Of a DNA stretch of 14,894 nucleotides, positions 1 through 9,833 are shown piece by piece (positions within the stretch are counted from its first letter, which is position 1; every line of letters starts with the position of its first letter). The position numbers and the translations under genes were made by a program. The notes under the pieces were generated by a model. The model worked only from the letters and a program-made list of their open reading frames with translations. It made no database searches and had not been told where the DNA came from. The stretch is from Krasilnikovozyma curviuscula (Eukaryota > Basidiomycota > Tremellomycetes > Cystofilobasidiales > Mrakiaceae): contig MVAQ01000351.1 of assembly GCA_014825775.1 (NCBI GenBank), forward strand, positions 1 through 14,894, in the 5' to 3' direction.

Positions 1-4
1 CCCT

Positions 5-18
5 CCCCCCCCCCCCCC
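5..18. repeat. Poly-C homopolymer run
   Basis: Fourteen consecutive C residues follow CCCT at the window edge, directly seen. Such G/C homopolymers vary in length between strains and are error-prone in sequencing and assembly, so the exact length should not be trusted. Confidence 0.9.
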
Positions 19-172
19 TTCTACTTTTCTACTCGTTTTTTATTTCTTTCTTGGCACACGCATAAAATCTGCTGCAGCGTCGCATTCTCGGAGTCTCTTC
101 ATCCTTCCACTCTTTTTCCCTAAACAGAAAAAGAGCCATGATGACACCCCCTCGTACCGAGAGATATGTACG

Positions 173-193
173 GCTCCCTTGACTAAGGGGAGC
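173..193. repeat. Small inverted repeat (hairpin)
   Basis: The arms GCTCCCTT and AAGGGGAGC flank a 4-nt GACT loop and could pair over about 8 bp with one bulged G. It lies about 730 bases upstream of the mcm10 start codon. No function is claimed; it might be a terminator-like or binding-site element, or chance. Confidence 0.4.
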
Positions 194-652
194 TCATGAT
201 ATCGAGGGTGCGGCGGTACACCTTTTCTTGTTACACTGAAAGGCGCCCTCCCAATCACACGGTCTGACCCCTCTTGCTATCCGAATGGGGACTTTGGGTG
301 GAAAGGATTTTCTCTTGCTATCTTCCGTCTTACCTTTACTTCCCTCCTCTTCTCGCCTTCGATCCGATCCTCCCTCTTCGTCGTATCTCAATCAGCTTGT
401 CCTCTCACTGCCCCTTCGACTCAATACCACAACTTGTCCATCTTATAGGGATATTTTGTACCAGCCTGAGCTATGAACTACTTTCCTTTAGTGTCTGCTG
501 ACTATATTGGCTCATGAAAGCAAGATTTCTATCGCCAAGTGGACGATGGTGGAAAGCGCAACGAATGAGCTGTTTTCCTTACGAGAAAACCGCCAGAAAC
601 TATCAGTGTGCTATTTTAAACTAAAGTAGCATCAGTTCATCTCTATCGACGA

Positions 653-766
653 ATGAAAATCGAAGAAATCAACGAAAAAGTGACACTTATCAGTCGCGCG
701 ACGAGGCGACGAAACGTTTTCGTACCCTCGTCGACCACCCTAAAACCCTCGGAGACCACCTGGTAA
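653..766 (+). other. Candidate upstream ORF (37 aa) or alternative first exon of mcm10
   Basis: ATG at 653 opens 37 codons ending in TAA at 764-766. The stop overlaps a possible splice donor (GTAATT at 763). If the intron 763-901 were removed, using the acceptor CCTTCAG just before position 902, the frame would join exactly onto the mcm10 ATG at 903 through a TGG codon, adding 37 basic residues to the protein. Without splicing it is a uORF in the leader. The peptide shows no domain I know and the donor is weaker than those of the other mcm10 introns, so I kept 903 as the start. Confidence 0.35.
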
Positions 767-902
767 TTCTTACTTGAAAACATCAGCTGTTTCTTCTTGA
801 ATTCTGAACATCGTGCTGAATATATCCTTCCAAACAGATATCTCTTTCAGACTAAGTTCTGTAGCATCGAGGAGGTCGCGTCCGCATCCACCATCCTTCA
901 GG

Positions 903-3537
903 ATGTCGTCCACAGCGGAGTCCGATAAGACACGGGCTGCGAAAGAGGTGCTTGCCAGGGCTCTGAAGGAGTTGGAGCGTGCTGAGCAAGAAGACCAGAG
1001 GCGAGCTGAGAGGGAGAAGAAGAACAGAAGTATCAAGCATGGTGGCAGCGGTGGGAACGTCCTCATTCCCGCCAGTCCTACGAAACCAGTTGTTACTCTA
1101 CAAAGGGAACTCAGTAAGTCTTGCTACTAGTGCTGCTGTTAAGCTCGAGTTGATGCTGATTGTTCGTATCTATTTCAGAAGAAAAAGGTGGAGTTTCATC
1201 GTACAATTCGTCGTCGAGATATAATGGTGCTACTGGAAAGTTTGATGGTAAACCCTTCAATCGTGTTGAACATCTTGCGATCACCCATCACTAACAACAT
1301 ATTTCTTGCGGCGTACAGATCCAGTAAAACCAAAGGAATCCTCAGCATACCACGAGCCCGTTGCTCCTGCAGTGTCGTCCTTCCTCTCGCGAGTTCAAAA
1401 TGTACGATCGAACCTTACGCCTGCACACGAGATCCAGCGGTCCAAAGCACTTGCCGCAAAGCCTGCTGTGGTATCGCTCTCGTCCCTCAAAGTCAAGTCT
1501 GAGCCTCCAGAGGAGGAGGTGCGGGAGGTTGGGAACTCGAGGAGGGACGACCAGCTCATGGTTGTTGAAGACTTCAAAAGGGGTCCGAGGGAGTTTGGGG
1601 ATGGTCCTGCGGGTGATAAGAACTGGGAGACTGTCGAACCCAACACTGGGATCCGACTCAGGTACGCCCTTACTTCATCGCGCTGTCTGTCCAACTAGTC
1701 TTAACGATCGTTTCTTTGGGTGGATGTTCACGACAGTAAACGAATCACATCTCACTCGCTCGTCCAAGACCATCTCTCTGATCGGTACCACGTCACCCCG
1801 TCGCAGCTCTACTCTATCATCCGGCTATCGCGTGATGGCAGTCGGTACGACGTGCCCCTTGAGGGCGACTGGATCACAATCGCCGTCGTCGCGGAGCAGT
1901 ACGGCGGCATCAAAGTAACCAAACGCAATGACGTCCACGATAACGTCGCTCACAAGAAAGAAGGCGTCAAATCTGAACCACAGCCGCAGAAGTCCGGGGG
2001 GAAGAAGTTTGTACATTTCAAGCTTGTGTGTCTCCCCCAAAGGTCTGGGATGGGGAGGGAAGTCAACGCGGGTGGTGACTCGGTGCTACAGCTCATGTTA
2101 TTCGAAGCTGAATCGAGTAGTGGGGAAGGTAGCAGAAAGAAATATCGTGGTGGCTCTGGGGGGGCGTATGAGAAATTTTGGAAGTTGCGCGTGGGCACCG
2201 TCGTTGCTATCATGAATCCTCGAGTCCTCAAACCACTCAGCGTATGTCATCATCTTCCTTTATATTTAGCTTCCTCCCCGTGCATGCGCTGACGTGTGGG
2301 GTTGATCGGTTGACAGCACGGCGGTCCTCACCCACTGACAAACCCGCTCGCTCTGAACCCCGAGTCAGCAGAGACCATCATCGAGATCGGTATGTCGAAG
2401 GATATTGGTAAATGTACGGCCGTCAAACAGGATGGGAACGAGTGCTCTTCGTGGGTTGATAAGCGCGTCAATACCATCTGTGAATATCATTTAATGAGCG
2501 CAGCCAAGAATCAAAGAGGAAGGAGGGCTGAGTTTAGTAACAGGTCAGTTTTACTTCCTCCTCTTTTTTAACTGTCATGGAACTGATTGTCTCTTTCTCT
2601 GTGATGCAGTACTTCTGCATACGGACTCTCAGCACAGGGCATCGCCAACAAAGCCCGAGGCCCCCCTGCTCGAGGTGGAACTTCCTCTGGTGTTTCTGTT
2701 GTCGGCGGTAGCAATACATCGTCCTCCTGGTCTCAGTCTCAATCTTTAAACGGCGCCTACGATCCTTCGAAGAAGTGGGGACTTCTGCCGAAGTCAGGAA
2801 TGATCAACAACAGTGACCGCGGCGGAGGCGCTGTGTACGCCGTGGGTGGAGGCCATACCGTCGGCTCTTCCTCAAAGCAAGACTACTTCGGACAAGAATT
2901 TATGGACGAAAAGATAGGTCGCAACAAACAGGCTGCGTTGAAGCGCCGGAGGGAGAACGAGGAGATGGAGAAGGCCTGGGCGGAGGGGCTGTCGAAAGAT
3001 CAGACTGTTGGGGGGAAGAACTTGAGGAGGATTATGAAGGCTAAAGAGAAAGGCATGAGTGTTGGCAATGCCGACGGCGACTTGGGGATTGACGACGATG
3101 GAGAGGACAGCTTGGACGAGGATGGGAAGAAGAAGAGGAGGAGACGTCCATTGGCCCCGGAACATCTCAAGAAGATCGGATTCGATCCGTTCACCAAGCC
3201 GGGTCAGAAGCAGGAGAAGGAGACGGAGAACGACTTGAGGATGAAGGTGAGTAATGGACTTATTTTTTTTAGCTTTGCCTTCCCTAAGATACAGTCGACT
3301 TAGCATTTATTCTGTTTTTCCGCCTAGGTTGACGAAATCTCAAAACTCAAAGTCCTCGCAGCCGACAAAGAAGTCAGTTTCGCACCTCTGGCAGGAGCGA
3401 AGCATCGAAGCTCAGTCAAGATTCCAGATTACGCTCGAGTCAAGGCACCGCCAGCTCCACCCAAGAAGGAAGAGAAGTTCATTGATCTTGACTCAGACGA
3501 TGATGAGGACCATGCGATGCCGGATATTCTTCCTTAA
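903..3537 (+). CDS. mcm10: DNA replication factor Mcm10
   Basis: Mcm10 binds ssDNA and dsDNA and the Mcm2-7 helicase, supports CMG helicase activation and links it to polymerase alpha-primase in the nucleus. Exons: 903-1113, 1179-1247, 1319-1661, 1737-2241, 2317-2543, 2610-3246, 3328-3537, giving 733 aa with every junction in frame. Residues ~5-45 form a charged, coiled-coil-like N-terminus. The conserved core spans ~195-440: an OB-fold (including YDVPLEGDWITIAVVAEQYG) followed by the Mcm10 zinc finger C409-x9-C419-x11-C431-x2-H434, then RAEFSNSTSAYGL. The C-terminal part has a basic KKKRRRR stretch, the IGFDPF motif near 640 and an acidic tail. The start at 903 is the first in-frame ATG; an extra 5' exon is possible. 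The frame stays open for 38 codons after the TAA. Introns are 65-81 nt with GTRAGT-like donors. Confidence 0.93.
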
Positions 3538-4010
3538 TCGGTCAAGGCAAGTGTCGCGGAGAAGTCGTCTCGTGCGGAAGACATGGAAAAGGATGAGGAG
3601 GATGCTCCGTTGAAATCGACAAGATGGATCATCAGTAAAGTCGCTGTTGGTTAAGGGAGCGACGGCGATAACTTCGAGGTCGAACATCTTGTTGCAAGTG
3701 CGACGGAGGCTCATGGGCCGCATCAAAACTACACAATTTTGCATATGTTCAATCTCAACCATCACCATCATCATTATTGTTATATTATAGCCAACTTGCA
3801 TTGCTTCAATTACCCTTAAACGAGCAAAATTGAGAAACTGGCCGGTGGCACATGGGACTGGTGGACTTTTTTCTCAGGATTCTCTGACTGACCTGTATCA
3901 ACATCTCTATTCTACCGCACCTCTAACAAACGATTCACCTAAGATAGTCAAGGCTGGCCTTTAATCTCATCAGACAATACTCATCCAACTCGAATCCGAC
4001 TCGACCAAAA
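3538..4010. other. mcm10 3' UTR and hem12 promoter
   Basis: Tandem gap of 473 bases between two + strand genes. Bases 3538-3654 continue the mcm10 reading frame to a second TAA (see findings). The rest is AT-richer and holds no gene I can support. A 12-codon ATG-to-stop frame at 3852-3887 lies about 125 bases ahead of the hem12 start; whether it is transcribed cannot be told. The bases before the hem12 ATG (CCAAAA) fit a good fungal start context. Confidence 0.6.
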
Positions 4011-5521
4011 ATGCTCTCAGAAAACCAAGAACTGGCGACGTCGGTGGATCACTCGACATTCCCAGAGCTCAAGAATGATCTGATTATCAGAGCTGCTCGA
4101 GGTGAGAAGACGGAGAGAGCCCCTGCATGGGTCATGAGGCAGGCTGGTCGGTATTTGCCTGAATTTTTGGAGCTGAGGAAAAGTCATTCGTTTTTTGAGT
4201 GGTGAGTTTTGAAGTGATTTCTTGGACAACTACAATACTATCTGTGCAGTAGTCCAGGTGTCTACCTTCTAAAGTAAATTTCTTGATTTCATGTTGACTC
4301 GGTTTGTGTCCTTTTCGTTTGTCGACTCTTTATCCACTTCGCAACCTGTTTTTCTTCAAAAGTTGTCAAACCCCAGCTCTCTCCTCAGAGCTCACCCTCC
4401 AGCCCATTAGACGATTCTCTGGTCTACTCGATGCGGCAATCATCTTTTGTGATATCTTGGTCGTACCTCAAGCGATGGGTCTAGAAGTTTTGATGATTCC
4501 AGGTCCATCGTTACCTGCTCCCTTGAACACCCCTGAGGATTTGGATCGGTTGACAGTCAATGTAGATGTTCAGAAGGAGTTGGGGTACGTGTTTGAAGCT
4601 ATCAAGCTGACAAGAATGCAGCTCAAGGGTGAAGTGCCTTTGATTGGTTTCGTTGGTGCCCCATGGACGTTGATGGCTTACATGGGTAAGTAGAGGACGT
4701 CTCTACACTTTTGTTACTATTCTGTGAACTCAATTATTTGTTTATCTTGCTTAGTCGAGGGAGGAGGAACTAAGACGTTCCAGAAATCTAAAACATGGCT
4801 CTTCAAGTATCCAGAGGCGTCGCATAAGCTCCTCGACAGAATCGCAGATGTCTGCGCCGACTTGTTGATTGGACAAGTGAAAGCTGGAGCACAAATGGCT
4901 CAGATCTTTGATTCATGGGCCGGTTAGTCTAACCAAACAAATTCTTCGACCCGATCGTGGACTCAATTATATTGTTACTTTCTCATCAGGCGAGCTTACT
5001 CCGTACCACTTCCAGACCTTCGCTCTCCCAGCCCTTGTCAAGATATCCAAAAAGTTCCGTTCAGCTCTGAACTCGCATCCCGGCGGCTGCCCACCTCTAA
5101 TCCTTTTCGCTAAAGGCGCCAACACGTCGCTCGAGCTCCTGTCGAAACTCGGTGACTTCGACGTTCTCTCTCTCGACTGGTGCATCACGTCTGCAGAGGC
5201 GAAGGAGCTCACTGGTGGAAGAGTCGCGCTGCAGGGTAACGCGGATCCGTTTTGTTTGTACGCCGGACGAGACGGTATTGAAGCTGAGGTTAAGAGGGTC
5301 GCGGAGGGATTCATGGTCAAGGATGAGGTTGATGGCACTGTTGGTCCAAAGGGATGGATCTCGAATTTGGGTCATGGAGTGTGAGTACTCTTCGTTCATT
5401 CTACTGATCTTTCTGCGTCAGACTGACCTACTTTTTTTCAAATTATAGCACCCCACAAGTCGACCCAGAAGACTTCCGCTTTTACCTCGAGTGCGTGCAG
5501 AAACACTCTGCTAGAAAGTAA
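4011..5521 (+). CDS. hem12: Uroporphyrinogen decarboxylase
   Basis: Cytosolic haem-pathway enzyme that removes the four acetate carboxyls of uroporphyrinogen III to give coproporphyrinogen III; it needs no cofactor. Exons: 4011-4201, 4363-4685, 4755-4922, 4990-5380, 5449-5521, giving 381 aa, within the usual family length. Signatures: [15 protein letters not shown] with R43 and R47 (matching human R37/R41), [14 protein letters not shown] with the catalytic D94 (human D86), [14 protein letters not shown] with Y170 split by intron 2 right after the Met, [12 protein letters not shown] split by intron 3, and NLGHGV with H356 (human H339). Intron 1 is 161 nt, over twice the others, and ends in an unusual AAAAG acceptor; the join FFECCQTPAL is in frame and fits the family alignment. 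Nothing is missing for an active enzyme. The homodimeric TIM-barrel fold is family knowledge. Confidence 0.97.
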
Positions 5522-6098
5522 TCGATTCCTTAAGCGATTTCGGAAGCTTGTGGATATAGAGGACGGTCTGAGATTTGTACTACTACCTCGATACCATTCA
5601 TAATCTAATGCCTGTTACGCGAGTGTTAACCTCTGGACCATGTTCTCTCTCAGCTACAATCTGTCTCCAAGATGGTTGATAGTCAACTGGAGGTGAGATT
5701 AAAAAAGAGAGCTGAGATAGCTCGTCGCACATAGAGTATAGACAGCAGAGAAAACAAAGGGGAGACCTATGGGGCGATGACAATGTACTAACCATGCCAC
5801 GACAGACACCCTCCAAACACTGCACCTCAACACTCTTTACTTTTGTTGAATGTGTTAAATGCAAACTCAAAAATATCCTCCCCTTGGACTTTCCGTCACA
5901 AGCCAGTCGTAAAAAGTTAAGTAGCATCTCAACAGTGTAGTACCAACATAGGAATAGGAAAAAAGAGGGAAAGAGAAGGCCCAAATGACTATTCATATAT
6001 ACGTTAGAGAGAGGATAATTTGTTCAGGGAGGAAAGCTAAATCAATAGCGTGTTCGGCAGGTCGCGCGCGCTTTTTGGTGGAGAAGGAGTAAGGATGA
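5522..6098. other. Convergent 3' intergenic region
   Basis: The 577 bases between the stop codons of hem12 (+) and the transcription factor gene (-). It presumably holds both 3' UTRs and poly(A) sites, possibly overlapping. A 132-codon open frame on the - strand (5996-5598) has no recognisable domain and lies downstream of a better-supported stop, so I treat it as chance. No repeat or RNA gene was seen. Confidence 0.6.
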
Positions 6099-9000
6099 TC
6101 AACCAATCGAGGTGAAATCGATGTGGTCAAGACCAGAAGCAGAAGGAGATCTAATATTATTGAGATTGAGAGGGTCAGAGTCGAATTTAAAGCTGAGTTG
6201 AAGAACTTAACGTACTGATTAATCAAAGAATCCCAGCCAAGAGCAGAATCCATGGCCTCGATGCCACCAAGCCCGCCATTCTTTACCGAATCCATCATCT
6301 GGGTACCAAATGGATCAGAACTGGGCGTGCAGATACCCATGTGGCTCGTCATTGGATTCAAGAATAGATCGTCCAACCCTTGGAGGTCCTGTGGTAAGGC
6401 AGGCTCAATAGGTGTGCCGTAAGATGTCGTGCCGTCAGCACCGAAGGACTGGGTAAGGAAAGCATCATTGGAAGCTGTTCCGCGTGTGTTTGAGGTGGAC
6501 GGTGATGGGGGTCGACTTTGTTCAGTGAGTCTCTTAAGGACCGCGTTAGAGAGGAGTTCGAATGTTTCCCTGCAAGCGCCAGAGGAGGAGACATTGACTA
6601 AATAAAAATGTATAATTAGAAATAAGACACTAAATAGTCCAAAAAAAAATCAGAAAAAAAAACCGGCTGGGTACTCACATGAAAGCGCCTGAAGAACGCT
6701 GGAACACGATTGGATATCTAATATGCTCTCTTCCAATGAAGGAGGGTCATCGATATTTCCAAGAGCGACGTTCCACAAGCTGTAGAGGTAGGTGATACCA
6801 GCCATGAACAAAGTATGAGCACCAAGCCAGAGATCTGTTCAGAGAAGAAATTCCGTTAGCGTGGTTAATGTATTCGCAATATAGACAAAAAAAGCTCACA
6901 GTTCATCTTATTGCCCTGATACATCCTCCGAATGATTCTGATCAAGTAACTTGATGAAAGAAGACATGCGGATAGAGCTTCTCTAGTTGGTCTAGGACAA
7001 GCTGGCGAAGGTCGGAAGAGCAGTAGGACAGAGTCTAGTTACCAGAAACCATATCAATTCAGAAACTCTCTCCTAGAAACCAATAAGAGGCAACAAGAGG
7101 CGGAAAGTACTTACTATGGAACATTACAGCCCACATCTCCGCGCTAGTGAAGGTACTCTGGCTAGCCGGCGTCTCAGCCAGCCAAGTCTTGAGTCGATCC
7201 AGCATCCTATCAAACCACTCCTGACTGGGCGTATCTTCATCTTGACCAGGATTGACACGGTGGAGACGACGTTGGATCTCTGATTGAATCTGACGAATAA
7301 TGACGACGTGTCGGAGCGTCAGCTTTCGTGGTGAGACTTCACCTGGTAAAAGCCCTTGCTCAGTGATACACGAGTCGTCCAAGTCGGATGGAAACTATTG
7401 AACACAGTATAGGAGACAGTCAGAATGACAGGCAAAATCAGACTTGGAACGACGACTTACAGCAACGTTAATGAACTCATCAGGAATCTGGGGTGGTCTT
7501 CCCAAATTAAAACACAATTGGCGGTCCATCTTGTATACTGTCCAGAACAGCCTTCTTCTCATGTCAATCTCCAGAGCGTTGGCAGTTGCAAGAGAAGCAG
7601 GTGTTTCGTGGTGGTAGCCAAGCTCGACGCACTGGCGCATGGCCATCCCTGTGAGGAACCAGATGGAACCTCTATCTGGGTTGAAGAGCGCATACTGCGA
7701 GTAACAAGGCTCAGTTTTGTAACGCATTGAATTAAATAAGACAGAAAAAACAGGCTTACTTGACAACATAGCAAGACACCTTGTAATCCAACGTAATTTT
7801 GAGATGCAAGTATACAGTCGAGATGCTTCATCGCTTCAGCGTGAAACGCCTCACTGCTCATTCGCAAGTCTGAAGTTGGATCCATCGTTCTCGAGAGCGA
7901 CATGGTAGATAAAGCTGAAGTATAAAGAAGTGATAGTCAGCTGTGAGATAGGAGACTTACAGAAAAAAAACCTGACTCACCAAGGAACATCAATACAAAG
8001 AACAGATCTTGTTCTGTAGCTCGATCCCCTTCACGGTCATCCAGCACCCTTCCCAGTCTACCCAAGAATGACGGCATATGAAGGACAGGGTTCTGAATCT
8101 GAATGAACTCATTGTACACAATCAACAGCTTCTCAATTGCTGATCTCGGAGGAAGCGTGGGGATGGTGAACTTCTTCTTTTCAGGTGGAGGAGCTGCTTG
8201 AGGGACAGACGGCGAGATAGGCTGAGCTGGAGCATTGTTGACAGATTGGTTTGGGTCCGCAGAAAGCATCATGTCCATCGGCTTCATCGAGTCTCTTCTG
8301 TTGTCCATCATCTGAGCGGTAGAGGTAGAGTGACCGCTGGACGTACGGATGAACTCAGGGTGGTGGGCTGCATTAGCAAGCGCGAGGAGGGCTTCGGCTG
8401 AGGAGGACTCCTCCATCAGGTGTGGAGAAGAAGTTGCGGATGAGCCTGAGCCGCCTGGAGGGGTATAGTTGGGATGGGTCGCTCCTGCTGGACCAGTTTT
8501 CATGACTCCTGATAGGACCATTCTGGCAAGAGAAACTATAACAAGAAAAGGCTGAATTAATCCACAGAAACTTGTAAGCGAGAAGAGAAAATCGCAGGAC
8601 TACTCACTTCCAGAACTCGTTCCGATGAATCGACTGCCTTGATCACCAGCTGAATTAGCCAAGAACCCAACACCATTCATAAGCTCGCTCATCCTTCCCT
8701 CTCCAACCTCTCCCCCCTGACTCGATCCACTGCCCCCCTGAGTAAATCCACTATTCGAGTACGTCTGAAAAGGGTGTTGGTGGAATGGATGATCTACACT
8801 TGGCGGGATCGGAGGAGGGAGCGCGCTGCCAGCTTCCATTTTGACCGGGATATAGCCACCATTCATTGGCTTCTGACCCACCATCTGATCATCGGAGGAG
8901 GAAGATGAGCTGCTGACGCGTCGGTTTTGGTTGTAGTTTGATGGGCCGCTGCCACCTCCGTTCAGTGCAGCTTCATCTCGAGCTGCGATTTCCCGTCGCA

Positions 9001-9833
9001 AGGTGAGAATTTCTTGTTCTAATTCAAAGAGATAACTACAATGGAGCGACAAGGTTTGGAAATGAATAAAAAACATCGTTGACGGCAGACAGAAGAAGCA
9101 AAATGAACGAAGGAACAACTCACCTCCTGGAAACATTCTTCTTGGATACAGCATCGAATCCTACACATTCCACCTTGGCCTTGACACACGCGGACTGCAA
9201 GAGAGAGCGAGCAACGTCAGCATCCGGCGAAGCAGAAGTAGTGGGAAATGGCAACCGCGCTCTTCTCCATCCGAGCTGCCTATAGTCGCAGCTTGAAAGT
9301 GAACAGGAAATGACTTACACAAGCTGGGAGTTTTCCATCACACTACCGTACCGAATCCGAATAAAGTCAGCTATTGGAACATGGTGGAAACTCGGCAGAA
9401 CAACGCAGCACTCACCTTACTCTTCCTGCTCCTACACCTTGAACAAGCGCTGATTGCTCTCGCAACATGGTGCTGTGAGCGTGCAGATTCCACAAAGAGT
9501 AATGAGCAAGTCAATAAGATGAGGTGGAAAGGGTGTGTTGGTGGAATGGATTTGATTTGTGGCCGCAGTGAACGAGGAAGGACGATGGCGAGAAGCAGTG
9601 GAAAAAATGTAGAAACAGAACAGACGGTGTTAGTAAAGTGTCCTTAGAACATATTCAGGAGAACCCAACTAGAGAAAGAGCTGTTAGTGTCACGCATCCC
9701 TCAGCCCGTTTCATCCAACGTTTTGTCATCCATTCCATACACCGGAGAGAAAAAATGGCCTAGCATCTTTAAAAAGGCTGGATAACAGGCAGAGATGGGT
9801 ACTTACAGATTCTGCTACGACTGCTGAAGCCAT
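6099..9833 (-). CDS. Zn2Cys6 fungal transcription factor
   Basis: Predicted nuclear DNA-binding regulator; its targets cannot be told from sequence. Thirteen exons: 9833-9807, 9472-9416, 9342-9319, 9194-9124, 9035-8608, 8535-7981, 7914-7760, 7694-7461, 7394-7115, 7034-6900, 6834-6679, 6597-6216, 6150-6099, giving 851 aa. The zinc cluster is canonical once spliced: C19-x2-C22-x6-C29-x6-C36-x2-C39-x6-C46, starting ACSRCRSRKSKC. A linker and short coiled coil follow (YLFELEQEILTLRREI, ~61-76). Then come a Ser/Gly/Pro-rich region (~77-320) and a Fungal_trans (PF04082-type) domain from about 330 to 680, with LRMSSEAFHAEAMKHL, MRQCVELGYHHE, RRRLFWTVYKMDRQL, LGRPPQIPDEF and VLLLFRPSP. The C-terminus ends GLDHIDFTSIG. 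The start is the first ATG after a leader without ATGs, but exon 1 (9 aa) rests on a 334-nt intron and is the weakest part. The last intron uses donor GTACGT at 6215. Confidence 0.88.

Larger units (their letters stand above)
1..902. other. CT-rich intergenic region and presumed mcm10 promoter/leader
   Basis: About 900 bases without a convincing full gene. It begins with a poly-C run at the window edge, has a small hairpin-forming inverted repeat near 173-193, and is strongly pyrimidine-rich on the + strand around 300-430, as is common in basidiomycete promoters. Short open frames on both strands here are low-complexity translations of the CT-rich DNA and match nothing I recognise. The 653-766 stretch is listed separately as a candidate upstream ORF or first exon. 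The 5' or 3' end of a gene to the left may reach into the first bases, but nothing supports calling it. Confidence 0.6.

Noticed and set aside
672..723. ACGAAA motifs resembling SCB/MCB cell-cycle boxes upstream of mcm10
   Set aside because: None matches the full CACGAAA or ACGCGT consensus, and a 6-mer occurs often by chance. It is noted only as part of the upstream ORF finding.
2872..3306. 144-codon - strand open frame opposite mcm10 exon 6
   Set aside because: It is a leucine-rich antisense translation of the acidic/basic Mcm10 C-terminal region and carries no motif.
3942..3947. AGATAG, a GATA-factor (iron regulator) type site ahead of hem12
   Set aside because: A single six-base match without a second site is not evidence of iron control.
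5598..5996. 132-codon open frame on the - strand in the convergent gap
   Set aside because: It has no recognisable domain, looks like random translation with Cys/Leu/Ser bias, and lies in the 3' region of two convergent genes. The zinc-cluster gene closes naturally at 6099.
8519..8521. ATG at 8521 as the start of a separate gene
   Set aside because: An upstream acceptor ending TTATAG at 8536 joins the preceding exon in frame through this ATG, so it is an internal Met of the zinc-cluster protein.
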